In this document: positions 25,453-36,002 of the stretch, one piece after another
How positions within the stretch are numbered: the stretch's first letter is position 1
Layout: each line of letters starts with the position of its first letter
Assembly: GCF_023541015.1 (NCBI RefSeq)
Contig: NZ_JALNPR010000006.1
Coordinates: 62,001 to 126,000 of the forward strand
Length of the DNA: 64,000 nt
DNA from: Marivivens donghaensis
GTDB taxonomy: Bacteria > Pseudomonadota > Alphaproteobacteria > Rhodobacterales > Rhodobacteraceae
Direction: 5' to 3'
Translations under genes and position numbers: made by a program
Notes under the pieces: model-generated
What the model was told of the DNA's origin: nothing
The model's input: only the letters and a program-made list of their open reading frames with translations
The model's database searches: none

Positions 25453-28206
25453 GTGACCGATACTCCGGAAACCCCTGAAAACGAAGAAGAAACCGCGATC
25501 GTGCGTATGCACCACGACGGACCGCAGATTTCTATCATCGACGAGATGAAGACCTCGTATCTCGATTACGCGATGAGCGTGATCGTGAGCCGTGCCATTC
25601 CCGACCTTCGGGACGGTCTAAAACCCGTGCACCGTCGCATCCTTTTCGCGATGCACGAGACCAACAACGGGCACGATAAACCCTACCGCAAATCGGCGCG
25701 TCCAGTGGGCGATGTGATGGGTAAATATCACCCGCACGGCGACTCTGCGATCTATGACGCCTTGGTCCGCATGGCGCAGGACTTCTCTATGTCGCTGCCC
25801 TTGCTCGATGGTCAGGGTAACTTTGGTTCGATGGACGGCGACCGTGCCGCGGCGATGCGCTACACCGAAGTGCGCATGGATAAACCAGCTGCCTATATGC
25901 TGGCTGACATCGACAAAGACACCGTTGATTTTGTCGACAACTACGACGGCAAAGATAAAGAGCCGACCGTTCTTCCGTCGCGCTTCCCGAACATGCTGGT
26001 CAACGGCGCGGGCGGTATCGCGGTGGGTATGGCGACCAACATTCCGCCGCATAACCTTGGCGAAGTTGTGGATGCCACCCTTGCTCTGATCGACAATCCC
26101 GATTTGTCGTCGGCTGACCTGATCGAATACGTTCCGGGTCCTGACTTCCCTACGGGCGGCGTCATGATGGGCCGCTCTGGTGCGCGCAAAGCGTATCTTG
26201 AGGGGCGTGGTTCTGTTGTGCTCCGCGCCAAAACCCACGTCGAAGAAATCCGCAAAGATCGTTGGGCCATCGTCGTCGACGAAATCCCCTATCAGGTGAA
26301 CAAAGCGTCGATGATCGAAAAGATCGCCGAGTGTGCCCGCGACAAAAAGATCGAAGGCATCGCCCACGTTCAGGACGAATCCGACCGTAACGGCGTTCGC
26401 GTTGTTGTCGAACTCAAACGCGATGCCACTGCCGAGGTCGTGCTGAACCAGCTGTTCCGCTTCACCCCGATGCAAGTCAGCTTTGGCTGCAACATGCTCG
26501 CGCTGAACGGTGGTAAGCCTGAAACCCTGACGCTTTACGGCTTCCTTTCGGCCTTCGTGACCTTCCGCGAAGAAGTCGTCGCCCGCCGCACCGCATTTGA
26601 ACTGCGCAAGGCACGTGACCGTTCGCACATCCTCTGTGGTCTGGCAGTTGCCGTGACCAACGTAGACGAAGTTGTTGCAACCATCCGCGCCTCTGCTGAC
26701 GCAGCGGATGCACGCGAAAAACTGATGACTCGTCGCTGGCCCGCTGGCTCGATCATCGAATACCTGAAACTGATCGACGATCCGCTTCACCCTGTGAACG
26801 ACGACGGCACCTATAACCTCTCCGAGGCTCAGGCCCGTGCAATCCTCGAACTGCGTCTCCAGCGTCTGACACAAATCGGTGTCCAAGAGGTCACCGACGA
26901 ACTGCAAGAGCTGGCGAAGAAGATCAAAGAATACCTCGAAATCCTCGCCTCTCGCGAACGGATCATGGGCATCATTTCCGACGAACTACGCGAAGTGCGT
27001 GAACTCTTTGCGGTTCCGCGCCGCACAGAGATCGTCGAATGGGCCGCCGATATGGACGACGAGGATCTGATCGAACGCGAGGATATGGTCGTGACCGTAA
27101 CTTCGGGTGGCTACATCAAACGCACCCCTCTCGCCGAATTCCGGTCGCAGCGTCGCGGCGGCAAAGGCCTGTCGGGTATGCAAACCAAAGAAGAGGACGT
27201 GGTCACCACCCTCTTTGTGGCCAACACCCACACGCAGCTCTTGTTCTTCACGACCGATGGTATGGTCTACAAGCTCAAGACGTGGCGCCTGCCCGCAGGT
27301 GGCCGCACTGCCAAGGGCAAAGCGATCATCAACATTCTGCCAATTCCGCAAGGCGTCTCGATCGCGGCGATCATGCCCGTCGACCGTCCGGATGAAGAAT
27401 GGGACAACCTGCAAATCGTCTTTGCGACCTCCGCAGGTGATGTGCGCCGTAACCGTCTCTCCGATTTCACCAACGTTATGCGTAACGGTAAAATCGCAAT
27501 GAAACTGCCTGATGGCGTTGAACTGGTGAACGCACGCATCGCATCTGAGGATGACGACGTTATGCTCGTCACCAACTCTGGCCGTGCGATCCGCTTCCCA
27601 TCGACGGACGTTCGCGTGTTTAACTCGCGTGCCTCCACTGGTGTACGCGGTATTCGTCTGAATGGCGACGATCGTGTAGTGTCGATGTCGGTCATCCGCC
27701 ACTTTGAGGCTGATCCGCAAGAACGCGCCGCTTACCTCAAAATGCGCCGCGCTATGGCTGGCGTGACAGAGGATGACGCGACGGATGAGGATGACGTTCC
27801 AGCAGGCGAACTGTCCACCGAACGCTATGCAGAGATGTCGGCGGCAGAAAACCTGATCCTGACCATCACCGCCAAAGGCATTGGTAAGATCACCTCGTCC
27901 CACGATTACCCTGTGCGCGGACGTGGCGGCATGGGTGTCACAGCGTTTGAAAAACAGATGCGCGGCGGCGAGATTGTGTCCTGCTTCCCAATCGACATGG
28001 ACAACCAGATCATGCTCGTCACCTCGACTGGCCAATCGATCCGCGTCCCTGTCGAGGGCATCAGCTTCCGCTCACGTTCTGCTGGCGGCGTAAAGGTGTT
28101 CAACACCCGAGCCGACGAAACGGTCGTTTCCGTGGCCCGCATCGAAGAGGCCGAAGAAGAAGCCCCAGATACGGGCGAAGCCGAAACACCGGCAACCGAA
28201 GAATAA
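25453..28206 (+). CDS. gyrA: DNA gyrase subunit A
   Basis: 917 residues from a GTG start; the frame from there matches the GyrA N-terminus and no ATG fits. The catalytic tyrosine is Tyr137 in AAAMRYTE; the quinolone region [10 protein letters not shown] has Ser98 and Asp102, the sensitive-type residues at the positions equivalent to E. coli 83 and 87. The GyrA box QRRGGKG is in the C-terminal beta-pinwheel. An acidic insert ([16 protein letters not shown]) between blades 5 and 6 explains the greater length and is usual in this group. A terminator follows. Confidence 0.98.
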   Translation: MTDTPETPENEEETAIVRMHHDGPQISIIDEMKTSYLDYAMSVIVSRAIPDLRDGLKPVHRRILFAMHETNNGHDKPYRKSARPVGDVMGKYHPHGDSAIYDALVRMAQDFSMSLPLLDGQGNFGSMDGDRAAAMRYTEVRMDKPAAYMLADIDKDTVDFVDNYDGKDKEPTVLPSRFPNMLVNGAGGIAVGMATNIPPHNLGEVVDATLALIDNPDLSSADLIEYVPGPDFPTGGVMMGRSGARKAYLEGRGSVVLRAKTHVEEIRKDRWAIVVDEIPYQVNKASMIEKIAECARDKKIEGIAHVQDESDRNGVRVVVELKRDATAEVVLNQLFRFTPMQVSFGCNMLALNGGKPETLTLYGFLSAFVTFREEVVARRTAFELRKARDRSHILCGLAVAVTNVDEVVATIRASADAADAREKLMTRRWPAGSIIEYLKLIDDPLHPVNDDGTYNLSEAQARAILELRLQRLTQIGVQEVTDELQELAKKIKEYLEILASRERIMGIISDELREVRELFAVPRRTEIVEWAADMDDEDLIEREDMVVTVTSGGYIKRTPLAEFRSQRRGGKGLSGMQTKEEDVVTTLFVANTHTQLLFFTTDGMVYKLKTWRLPAGGRTAKGKAIINILPIPQGVSIAAIMPVDRPDEEWDNLQIVFATSAGDVRRNRLSDFTNVMRNGKIAMKLPDGVELVNARIASEDDDVMLVTNSGRAIRFPSTDVRVFNSRASTGVRGIRLNGDDRVVSMSVIRHFEADPQERAAYLKMRRAMAGVTEDDATDEDDVPAGELSTERYAEMSAAENLILTITAKGIGKITSSHDYPVRGRGGMGVTAFEKQMRGGEIVSCFPIDMDNQIMLVTSTGQSIRVPVEGISFRSRSAGGVKVFNTRADETVVSVARIEEAEEEAPDTGEAETPATEE

Positions 28207-28211
28207 GGACA

Positions 28212-28239
28212 GGGCCGCATCTCGCGGCCCTTTTCTTTT
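28212..28239 (+). terminator. gyrA terminator
   Basis: A 7-bp GC stem (28212-28218 with 28224-28230) followed by TTTTCTTTT. Confidence 0.75.
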
Positions 28240-28266
28240 GCCCCCACCACAGCTAAATCCCCGACC

Positions 28267-29610
28267 ATGACACAGACACTTCATATTATCGGCGGCGGAA
28301 TGGCCGGATCAGAGGCTGCTTGGCAGGCTGCAAACGCAGGCGTTCAAGTGGTTATCCACGAAATGCGTCCCAAGGTCGAAACCTTTGCGCATCGCACGGG
28401 CAACCTCGCCGAGATGGTCTGTTCGAACTCGTTCCGTTCAGATGATCACGAACAAAACGCCGTGGGTCTTTTGCATTGGGAAATGCGTCAGGCGGGCGGG
28501 ATCATTATGGAAATGGCCGCGAAACACCGTCTCCCTGCAGGCGGCGCGCTGGCCGTTGACCGTGATCCCTTTGCCGAAAGCGTGACTGCCGCACTGATGG
28601 CGCACCCGAATATTTCTGTGTCTTATGAAGAGATTACAGAGCTTCCTTCCGACGGTCATTGGATCATCGCAACAGGCCCGCTCACGTCCGAGGGCCTAGG
28701 CAAAGCCATTCAGGCAGAGACAGGCGCTGAAGCGCTCGCCTTCTTTGATGCCATCGCGCCCATCGTCTATTTCGACAGCGTGAATATGGATGTGGCATGG
28801 ATGCAGTCCCGCTACGACAAAGGCGAAACCGAGGAAGAGCGCACCGCCTACCTCAATTGCCCGATGACCAAAGACCAATATGAGGCCTTCATCGACGCGC
28901 TTTTGGCCGCGGATAAAACCGAATTCCACGAAGGCGAAACCGCGGGTTATTTCGACGGCTGCCTCCCGATTGAGGTGATGGCGGAACGTGGTCGTGAAAC
29001 CCTCCGCTTTGGTCCGATGAAGCCCGTGGGCCTCACCAACGCCAACGACCCGGACAACAAACCCTATGCCGTGGTTCAACTTCGCCGCGATAACGCATTG
29101 GGAACGTTGTATAATATCGTCGGCTTCCAGACCAAAATGAAATACGGCGCGCAAAAAGAAGTGTTTACCATGATCCCCGGTCTGGAGAATGCTGAATTCG
29201 CGCGACTTGGGGGTATTCACCGTAATACCTTTATCAACTCGCCCACGCTTCTTGATGCTGAAATGCGCTTGAAATCCCGACCGAACATCCGTTTCGCGGG
29301 TCAAATCACGGGCGTTGAAGGCTACGTTGAAAGCGCCGCGATGGGTCTTTTGGCGGGCCGTTTGGCCGCTGCCGAAATCCAAGGCCGCAGCGTCGATCCA
29401 ATCCCGAACACAACTGCGATGGGGGCACTTGTGACCCATATCTCTGGCGGGGCCGAGGCAAAAACCTTCCAGCCGATGAACGTGAACTTCGGCCTGTTCC
29501 CGCCGCTCGACGGGATGCGCGGTGGCCGTAAGGGTCGCAAAGAGCGCTACAAAGGCTACACGGATCGCGCCAAAGAAGATTTCAATCAATGGCTTGCGGC
29601 GCAAAGCTAA
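28267..29610 (+). CDS. trmFO: Methylenetetrahydrofolate-tRNA-(uracil-54-C5) methyltransferase
   Basis: 447 residues. The FAD-binding motif [11 protein letters not shown] is at the N-terminus, followed by VCSNSFRSD and the folate-site block [20 protein letters not shown]. It makes ribothymidine at position 54 of tRNAs using methylene-THF. Its stop overlaps the start of gluQ (TAATG), so two tRNA-modification genes are co-translated. Confidence 0.96.
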   Translation: MTQTLHIIGGGMAGSEAAWQAANAGVQVVIHEMRPKVETFAHRTGNLAEMVCSNSFRSDDHEQNAVGLLHWEMRQAGGIIMEMAAKHRLPAGGALAVDRDPFAESVTAALMAHPNISVSYEEITELPSDGHWIIATGPLTSEGLGKAIQAETGAEALAFFDAIAPIVYFDSVNMDVAWMQSRYDKGETEEERTAYLNCPMTKDQYEAFIDALLAADKTEFHEGETAGYFDGCLPIEVMAERGRETLRFGPMKPVGLTNANDPDNKPYAVVQLRRDNALGTLYNIVGFQTKMKYGAQKEVFTMIPGLENAEFARLGGIHRNTFINSPTLLDAEMRLKSRPNIRFAGQITGVEGYVESAAMGLLAGRLAAAEIQGRSVDPIPNTTAMGALVTHISGGAEAKTFQPMNVNFGLFPPLDGMRGGRKGRKERYKGYTDRAKEDFNQWLAAQS

Positions 29611-30464
29611 TGAACTACGTGACCCGCTTCGCACCGAGCCCAACAGGTCCGCTGCATCTGGGTCACGCCTTTTCTGCGCTGATCGCGTGGGACCGCGCGC
29701 AGGCCAACGGCGGGCAATTTCTCCTTCGGATCGAGGATGGCGACACCACTCGCTGCCGTCCCGAATGGGAGGCTTTGATCTATGAGGACCTGCACTGGCT
29801 TGGCCTCTCGTGGCCCGAACCGATTGCGCGAGTGACGGATCGCATCCCCCTATACGATGCGGCCCGTGACCGCCTTCAAAACCTAGGACTGCTGTATCCC
29901 TGTTCTTGCACCCGCAAGGACATCCAATCCGCCTTTTCCGCCCCGCAAGAAGGCGTGCCAATAGGACCTGACGGCATCGTCTATCCGGGCACCTGTCGCT
30001 CCAAATCCATGTCCGAGGCATCCTCAAACGACGCGATCCGCCTGAACATGGCGGCCGCGATTGCCCACCTCGGCGACGTATCGCACCTGTTTTACACCGA
30101 AACAGGTCCGTTCGAGACCGGTAATCACGCACTTTCCGCACAACACCTTATCGAAAACGTGGGCGATATCGTCCTTTTTCGCAAAGACACAGGCATGGCG
30201 GCTTACCACCTGTCCGTCGTTGTCGATGACGCCGCCCAAAACGTGACCGAAGCCGTGCGCGGTGCAGACCTCATTGAAGCGACCGTTATTCACCGCCTGC
30301 TCCAAGCCCTTCTGGACCTGCCCACCCCGCTCTATCATCACCACGATCTGATCCGTGACGCCGATGGCAAACGCCTCGCCAAACGCACAGACGCTAAGGC
30401 AATTTCGAAATTCCGTGCCGAAGGTGCGACGCCCGACGATATCCGTGCGATGGTTGGGCTTTGA
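29610..30464 (+). CDS. gluQ: Glutamyl-Q tRNA(Asp) synthetase
   Basis: 284 residues. It is a catalytic-core-only relative of GluRS: RFAPSPTGPLHLGH (HIGH motif) at residues 5-18, the zinc-type cysteines in YPCSCTRKD and YPGTCRS, and KRLAKR in place of KMSKS. There is no anticodon-binding domain, which identifies it as GluQRS rather than GluRS; it glutamylates queuosine 34 of tRNA-Asp. It overlaps trmFO. Confidence 0.93.
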   Translation: MNYVTRFAPSPTGPLHLGHAFSALIAWDRAQANGGQFLLRIEDGDTTRCRPEWEALIYEDLHWLGLSWPEPIARVTDRIPLYDAARDRLQNLGLLYPCSCTRKDIQSAFSAPQEGVPIGPDGIVYPGTCRSKSMSEASSNDAIRLNMAAAIAHLGDVSHLFYTETGPFETGNHALSAQHLIENVGDIVLFRKDTGMAAYHLSVVVDDAAQNVTEAVRGADLIEATVIHRLLQALLDLPTPLYHHHDLIRDADGKRLAKRTDAKAISKFRAEGATPDDIRAMVGL

Positions 30465-30566
30465 CCTTTGGACAAATGCCGTTTCCGGTGCGCCAAATGA
30501 CGCGATCCGGCTTTTTACTGGACCCAATCGGGCTATACCTTTTGCGATAGCGAACAGGACCACACC

Positions 30567-32606
30567 ATGACCGATCCTCTTGTGATTTTCACACCCTCTG
30601 GCAAACGCGGCCGTTTTCCGGTCGGCACCCCCGTTCTGACGGCTGCACGTCAGTTGGGTGTTGATCTGGACTCTGTCTGCGGTGGCCGTGGCATTTGCTC
30701 TAAATGCCAAATCCAACCGTCCTATGGCGAGTTTTCGAAACATGGCGTGACCGTCGCGGATGATGCGCTCACCGAATTCAACGCGGTCGAAGAGCGCTAC
30801 GACCGTGTGCGCGGCCTGAAAACGGGTCGTCGCTTGGGCTGTCAGGCCTGCATCCAGTCTGATGTGGTCATCGACGTCCCACCAGAGAGCCAAGTCCACC
30901 GTCAGGTCGTGCGCAAAGCCGCCACCGACCGTGACATCGTGATGGACCCCGCAACCGCGCTTTACTACGTCGAAGTGGCCGAAGCAGATATGCACGACCC
31001 GTCGGGCGACCTCGAACGTCTGGAAACCGCGCTGCGCGAACAATGGGACATCGACGGTATCTCGGCCCCCCTCAGCGTGTTGCGCAAACTTCAGCCCGTC
31101 CTGCGCAAAGGCGCGTTCAAGGCAACCGTTGCCCTGAACCGCGATCACCACGGTGGCAAACATCGCCTTATCGATATCTTCCCGGGCTTTGATGAAACGC
31201 CGATCTTTGGCCTCGCCATCGACCTCGGTTCGACCACCATCGCGGCGCATTTGTGCGACCTGAAAACAGGTGCTGTGATCGGATCGTCGGGCATCATGAA
31301 CCCGCAAATCCGCTTTGGCGAAGACCTCATGTCCCGCGTGTCCTATTCGATGATGAACAAGGGCGGCGATGTGGAAATGACGACCGTCGTACGTGAGGCG
31401 ATCAATACGCTGGCCTCCGAACTCGCATCTGAGGCGCAGATTGACGCGGCGCGGATCATGGAAACCGTGTTCGTTTGTAACCCCGTAATGCACCACCTCT
31501 TGCTGGGCATCGATCCTGTTGAACTGGGTCAGGCGCCCTTCGCCCTCGCTACGGCAGAGAGCATGACACTCGACGCCCGCGATCTGGACCTTACGGCGTT
31601 AAATGCTGCAGGCCGCGTTTACATCCTGCCATGTATCGCTGGCCACGTCGGTGCGGACTGCGCCGCGGTCGCCTTGTCTGAGGAACCGCAAAAGTCCAAA
31701 GACCTCGCGCTCATCGTCGACGTGGGCACCAACGCGGAAATCCTTCTTGGCAATACCGAACGGGTTCTCGCCTGTTCGTCGCCCACTGGCCCCGCATTTG
31801 AGGGCGCACAGATCAGCAGCGGTCAACGCGCAGCGCCGGGTGCTATCGAACGGATCGAAATTGACCCCGTCACCAAAGAGCCCCGCTTCCGTGTCATCGG
31901 CTGCGACCTCTGGTCGGACGAGGAAGGCTTTGCCGAGGCGACCGCTGGCTCTGGCATCACGGGCATCTGTGGCTCGGGTATCATTGAGGCCGTCGCTGAA
32001 CTCCGCATCGCGGGCCTCTTGGACCCCAAAGGTCTGATCGGCAGCGCAGAACAGACAGGAACCCCACGCTGCGAGGCCACGGGCCGCACCAACAGCTACC
32101 TGATCCATGACGCCAGCGCCGACGGCGGCCCGCGCATCACCGTGACCCAAGGCGACATCCGCGCCATCCAGCTCGCCAAATCCGCGCTCTATGCGGGAGC
32201 ACGGTTGCTGATGGATGAAATGGGCGTCGATACCGTGGATCGTGTGGTGCTCGCTGGTGCCTTTGGTGCGCATATCAGTGCGAAACACGCGATGGTTCTT
32301 GGCATGATCCCTGACGTGCCGCTGGATAAAGTGTCCTCCGCTGGCAACGCCGCTGGCACAGGTGCACGTATCGCGCTTTGTTCCAAGGCTGCGCGGTCCA
32401 GCATCGAACACACCGTGCGCGAGATCACCAAGATCGAAACCGCGATCGAGCCAAAGTTCCAAGAACACTTCGTCAACGCGAACGCAATCCCGCACGCGAC
32501 GGATCCGTTCCCGAACTTGCTGTCGATTGTCGACCTGCCCGACGTGTCCTTTAACACGGCCAGCAGTGGCGGAGAGGCTGGCGGACGCCGTCGTCGGAGG
32601 GGCTAA
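30567..32606 (+). CDS. ASKHA-domain corrinoid-protein activator (RACo/RamA-like) with [2Fe-2S] ferredoxin domain
   Basis: 679 residues. An N-terminal plant-type [2Fe-2S] domain uses Cys38, Cys44, Cys47 and Cys92; a linker domain follows, then an ASKHA ATPase domain with GLAIDLGSTTIAAHLCDLKTG, VDVGTNAEILLG and the AGAFGAHI motif near the C-terminus. Such proteins reduce inactive cob(II)alamin in corrinoid methyltransferases using ATP. In Phaeobacter a protein of this kind has been linked genetically to a split B12-dependent methionine synthase, so that is the likely partner here; the methyltransferase genes are not in this window. The cobalamin genes at 39.6-43.6 kb fit the need for B12. Confidence 0.85.
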   Translation: MTDPLVIFTPSGKRGRFPVGTPVLTAARQLGVDLDSVCGGRGICSKCQIQPSYGEFSKHGVTVADDALTEFNAVEERYDRVRGLKTGRRLGCQACIQSDVVIDVPPESQVHRQVVRKAATDRDIVMDPATALYYVEVAEADMHDPSGDLERLETALREQWDIDGISAPLSVLRKLQPVLRKGAFKATVALNRDHHGGKHRLIDIFPGFDETPIFGLAIDLGSTTIAAHLCDLKTGAVIGSSGIMNPQIRFGEDLMSRVSYSMMNKGGDVEMTTVVREAINTLASELASEAQIDAARIMETVFVCNPVMHHLLLGIDPVELGQAPFALATAESMTLDARDLDLTALNAAGRVYILPCIAGHVGADCAAVALSEEPQKSKDLALIVDVGTNAEILLGNTERVLACSSPTGPAFEGAQISSGQRAAPGAIERIEIDPVTKEPRFRVIGCDLWSDEEGFAEATAGSGITGICGSGIIEAVAELRIAGLLDPKGLIGSAEQTGTPRCEATGRTNSYLIHDASADGGPRITVTQGDIRAIQLAKSALYAGARLLMDEMGVDTVDRVVLAGAFGAHISAKHAMVLGMIPDVPLDKVSSAGNAAGTGARIALCSKAARSSIEHTVREITKIETAIEPKFQEHFVNANAIPHATDPFPNLLSIVDLPDVSFNTASSGGEAGGRRRRRG

Positions 32607-32613
32607 ATGCCCC

Positions 32614-32642
32614 TTGACGCTGGCTGACCTCGCGACTACTTC
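32614..32642 (+). promoter_or_regulatory. Promoter of tRNA-Gly
   Basis: TTGACG (32614-32619), 17-bp spacer, TACTTC (32637-32642), 11 bp before the tRNA. The -10 is poor but box and spacing match the tRNA-Leu promoter in this window. Confidence 0.45.
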
Positions 32643-32653
32643 GTCGCGCAGGG

Positions 32654-32729
32654 CTGCGGGTATGATGTAGTGGTAGCCTGTCAGCTTCCCAAGCTGAACG
32701 TGCGGGTTCGATTCCCGCTACCCGCTCCA
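32654..32729 (+). tRNA. tRNA-Gly (anticodon CCC)
   Basis: 76 nt with encoded CCA. The acceptor GCGGGTA pairs with TACCCGC; anticodon stem TCAGC/GCTGA with loop TTCCCAA; T arm GCGGG TTCGATT CCCGC. It reads GGG. Confidence 0.96.
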
Positions 32730-32803
32730 AATTCTCTTTAATTTCGTATCTTGAATAGGGATTTTAACCCCCTATCTCCCTCCAAACACTATGGAGGATG
32801 ACG

Positions 32804-32887
32804 ATGTTTAAAGGCCTGTTTCTGTCAATTGTGCTGACCACCGCAGGGATGCTTGGGTTGCCCTACTTGCTGCTGCAACTGATGTAA
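32804..32887 (+). CDS. 27-residue membrane peptide
   Basis: The peptide begins MFKGLFLSIVLTTAG and ends LLLQLM: one lysine, then an almost wholly hydrophobic segment, so it should sit in the membrane. A GGAGG sequence (32793-32797) lies 6 bp before the ATG and an intrinsic terminator follows 24 bp after the stop, so the gene has all the parts of a separate expressed unit. It lies between tRNA-Gly and the fasciclin gene and may be read through from the tRNA. I know no family for it. Confidence 0.55.
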   Translation: MFKGLFLSIVLTTAGMLGLPYLLLQLM

Positions 32888-32911
32888 TCCACATCACACA
32901 TACGGAATTTA

Positions 32912-32943
32912 AAAGGGCGGCCGGTAGGTCGCCCTTTGGTTTT
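32912..32943 (+). terminator. Terminator after the 27-residue peptide gene
   Basis: An 8-bp stem (32912-32919 with 32930-32937) followed by GGTTTT. Confidence 0.65.
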
Positions 32944-33054
32944 AGCAAACACAAATCACACACGTTTATGTTTAGTACTTGTGAACAAAACGCGAGAACC
33001 AAAACCGCCTCCGCCCCGTATCCCTCACATCTTAACCCCGATGTAGAGGACATC

Positions 33055-33624
33055 ATGAAAAACATTCTTTCTGTAACCGCACTCACCGCAACGCTTTTCG
33101 CTGCTCCTATTGCTAGCTTTGCTGATGGCCATTCGGCTGCGAACCCGATGGTGGGTGGCGCTGAAATGTTCCCGACTATGAACATCGTAGAAAACGCGGT
33201 GAACTCGGCGGATCACACCACGCTAGTTGCTGCAGTTCAGGCTGCAGGCCTCGTTGATACCCTCGCAGGTGACGGCCCGTTCACCGTATTTGCACCAGTG
33301 AATGACGCCTTCGCCGCCCTGCCAGAGGGCACTGTTGAAACGCTCCTCCAGCCTGAAAACAAAGATCAGCTGGTAAAAATCCTGACCTGCCATGTGGTCG
33401 GCAAAGAAGTCATGTCGGACGCAATGATGGGCATGATCGACGATGACGGCGGCGTGCATGACGTGCCGACCCTCGGCGGTTGCGTTCTCAAGGCAAGCTA
33501 CGCTGACGGCGTCATGTCGTTGACCGATGAAAACGGCAACGTTGCGACTGTCACGATTGCGGATGTGAAGCAGTCGAACGGCGTGATCCACGTGATCGAC
33601 GCGGTGATGCTGCCTGCAATGTAA
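33055..33624 (+). CDS. Secreted fasciclin (FAS1) domain protein
   Basis: 189 residues from the ATG at 33055, preceded by AGAGGA. A signal peptide ends near SFADG at about residue 24. A single FAS1 domain follows, with the H1 motif GPFTVFAPVNDAFAALP and the H2-like IHVIDAVMLP ending. Two cysteines (in LTCHV and GGCVL) may form a disulfide. Bacterial FAS1 proteins act in adhesion or at the cell surface. The gene is monocistronic with a strong terminator. Confidence 0.9.
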   Translation: MKNILSVTALTATLFAAPIASFADGHSAANPMVGGAEMFPTMNIVENAVNSADHTTLVAAVQAAGLVDTLAGDGPFTVFAPVNDAFAALPEGTVETLLQPENKDQLVKILTCHVVGKEVMSDAMMGMIDDDGGVHDVPTLGGCVLKASYADGVMSLTDENGNVATVTIADVKQSNGVIHVIDAVMLPAM

Positions 33625-33645
33625 TCCCTCCCAGGGACTACGATG

Positions 33646-33680
33646 GGGCCGCTGCGATTAAGGTCGCAGCGGCCCTTTTT
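33646..33680 (+). terminator. Bidirectional terminator between the fasciclin gene and pgi
   Basis: A perfect 12-bp stem (33646-33657 with 33664-33675) followed by TTTTT. It lies directly before the 3' end of the convergent pgi gene at 33682. Confidence 0.8.
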
Positions 33681-33681
33681 A

Positions 33682-35286
33682 TTATAGGCCGTTGGTCCGC
33701 AAGAACCCAACGAGCTGCGCCGTCGATCCATCTTTGGACGTGGCATCCGCTTTGCCCTCCACAATCGGCTGAAGCGCGGTGGCAAGCTCCTTACCCAACT
33801 CAACTCCCCACTGGTCGTAAGAGTTGATGCCCAGAACCACGCCTTCAACAAACACGCGGTGTTCATACAGCGCGATAATCTGGCCGAGCATGAATGGATC
33901 CAGCTTTGGATAGGCAATCGTCACGGACGGGCGGTTCCCCGTAAACACACGGTGGGCCGCTTGGCGTTCCAGTTCTGCGCCCTCGAATTTATCCGCGTTC
34001 TTTGCGCGCGCCTCATCCAGCGTCCGACCCTTCATCAGGGCCTCAGACTGGGCAAGACAATTCGCCACCAACAACTGGTGCTGATGGTGCAGCCCTTCAT
34101 CATGACCCGTCGCAGCAACGAGGAATTCGCAGGGGATCACCCGCGTGCCTTGGTGGATCAACTGATAGAACGCGTGCTGACCGTTGGTGCCGGGCTCACC
34201 CCAAACAACAGGACCGCTTTCAAACGGCAGGTCAGCGCCATCCATGCTGACGCCTTTGCCGTTGCTCTCCATCTCGAGCTGCTGGAGGTAGGCAGGCAGA
34301 CGCGCAAGGTTGTTGTCATAGGGCAGCACTGCACGGGTTGCGAACCCGCAAATCTGATTGTGCCAAATCCCAACCAGAGCCAGCAATGCAGGCAGGTTTT
34401 CTTCCCACTTTGCAGCGCGGAAGTGGGTGTCCATCGCCTGACCACCGCGCAAGAACGCCCGGAACGCATCCGCGCCAATGGCGATCATCAGCGACAGGCC
34501 AATCGGCCCCCACATGGAATAACGACCACCGACCCAATCCTCGAACCCAAACACGCGGGACGCAGGAATGCCAAAGGCCGCTGTCTTATCCATCGCCGTT
34601 GACAGAGCCGCGAATTGCGCCGCAGGGTCCGTGACCTGTTCGCTCATCCACGCCTTTGCAGTGCGGGCGTTGGTCATGGTTTCAATCGTGGTAAAGGTCT
34701 TGGACGCGACGATCACCAATGTCGTCGCGGGATCGCAAGACCGCAGAATTTGCGCAATATCCGCAGGGTCAACGTTCGATACGAAATGGCACCGCGGGCC
34801 ATCAGCGTAAGGCGCCAGCGCACGATACGCCATCGCAGGGCCCAAGTCAGATCCACCGATGCCGATGTTGATCACATCCGTGATCTTGCCACCCTGCCCT
34901 GTGTAACGGCCTTCGCGGACATCTGACGCAAATGCCTCCATCCGTGCGAGTGTGTCGCGAACGGCGGGGATCACATCCTCGCCATCGACCTTCACCGCAC
35001 CACCGTCGAGGTTCCGCAGCGCCGTATGCAGCACCGCGCGCCCTTCGGTCTCGTTGATCTTTTCGCCTGCAAACATCGCATCGCGCCGTGCGGCAACGCC
35101 TGTTGTCTCCAACAGACCGATCAGCATGTCCCGCGCATCGGTGTCGATATTGGTCTTCGAGTAATCGAACAGCATATCCCCTGCCTGCGACGAGAAATCA
35201 TCGGCGCGACGTGCGTCCAACATGCTCTCGATACGGCGGTCTTTGATAGACGCGTAGTGGGATTTCAGGTCGTCAAAAATGGTCAT
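33682..35286 (-). CDS. pgi: Glucose-6-phosphate isomerase
   Basis: 534 residues. The C-terminal signature [14 protein letters not shown] is intact and the phosphate-binding region [15 protein letters not shown] is near residue 210. It interconverts glucose-6-phosphate and fructose-6-phosphate. It is third in the zwf-pgl-pgi operon and overlaps pgl by 4 bp. Confidence 0.97.
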   Translation of the reverse strand: MTIFDDLKSHYASIKDRRIESMLDARRADDFSSQAGDMLFDYSKTNIDTDARDMLIGLLETTGVAARRDAMFAGEKINETEGRAVLHTALRNLDGGAVKVDGEDVIPAVRDTLARMEAFASDVREGRYTGQGGKITDVINIGIGGSDLGPAMAYRALAPYADGPRCHFVSNVDPADIAQILRSCDPATTLVIVASKTFTTIETMTNARTAKAWMSEQVTDPAAQFAALSTAMDKTAAFGIPASRVFGFEDWVGGRYSMWGPIGLSLMIAIGADAFRAFLRGGQAMDTHFRAAKWEENLPALLALVGIWHNQICGFATRAVLPYDNNLARLPAYLQQLEMESNGKGVSMDGADLPFESGPVVWGEPGTNGQHAFYQLIHQGTRVIPCEFLVAATGHDEGLHHQHQLLVANCLAQSEALMKGRTLDEARAKNADKFEGAELERQAAHRVFTGNRPSVTIAYPKLDPFMLGQIIALYEHRVFVEGVVLGINSYDQWGVELGKELATALQPIVEGKADATSKDGSTAQLVGFLRTNGL

Positions 35287-35954
35287 GCTTCAGCCCAGTG
35301 AACAGTTGCGCCCGACAGAACAGCGGCGACAGGGGCGTCATCCGCGCTCAGATGACGAGCCTTTTCCAGTGCCTCACGTTTGTCGGCACCTTTGATTACG
35401 ATATGACGGCGCATTGCGTCTTTCAGGACATGCGCAGAGAGTGTGATCCGCGGCTCAGGCGCACCGGGTGCCCGCATCGGATAAAGGATATCGGTGCCAT
35501 GCAGCGCATCCGCCAGACGATCCGCCTCAGGGAAGATCGACGCCGTATGCATGTCCGCGCCCATACCCAACACACAGACCGAAATCGGCAGCTTTGGCGC
35601 GATCACAGCCGACAATTCGGGCAGTTTTTCCTCAGCCGAACCGCCTTCTTTGAACAACGGCAGGTAAGTCGCGGCGGCAGCGTGATTGATCAGCAGGCGT
35701 TCCTTGATCAAGCGGGTATTCGACCGTTCAGAGGTTTCAGGCACCCAGCGTTCATCGGTCAGCATCACATTGACCCGCGCCCAATCCAGATCAACCGCAC
35801 AAAGCGAGTCAAAAATCGGACCAGGGGTCGTGCCACCCGGAACAGCCAAGGTCGCAAACTCATCATGCTGGAGCGTTTCGCGTAATTCGCTGGCGATCTT
35901 ATCCGCCAGATTCATCATCATAAGTTCCGCGTCGGCGTATTCGATGAAATCCAT
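35283..35954 (-). CDS. pgl: 6-phosphogluconolactonase
   Basis: 223 residues of the DevB/Pgl type, with [17 protein letters not shown] near residue 35 and LTDERWVP near 85. It hydrolyses the lactone made by Zwf. It is 48 bp downstream of zwf and overlaps pgi. Confidence 0.94.
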   Translation of the reverse strand: MDFIEYADAELMMMNLADKIASELRETLQHDEFATLAVPGGTTPGPIFDSLCAVDLDWARVNVMLTDERWVPETSERSNTRLIKERLLINHAAAATYLPLFKEGGSAEEKLPELSAVIAPKLPISVCVLGMGADMHTASIFPEADRLADALHGTDILYPMRAPGAPEPRITLSAHVLKDAMRRHIVIKGADKREALEKARHLSADDAPVAAVLSGATVHWAEA

Positions 35955-36002
35955 CGTTTTGTCCTTTCAGATCAACGGCGGGACCAGCCCGCCGTCGTTT
36001 GC

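Noticed and set aside
25618-26907. 429-codon minus-strand frame inside gyrA
   Set aside because: Antisense shadow of gyrA in GC-rich DNA; no promoter, ribosome site or recognisable domain.
28696-31496. Two long minus-strand frames (481 and 490 codons) opposite trmFO, gluQ and the ASKHA gene
   Set aside because: They lie opposite well-identified genes and have no protein-like features.
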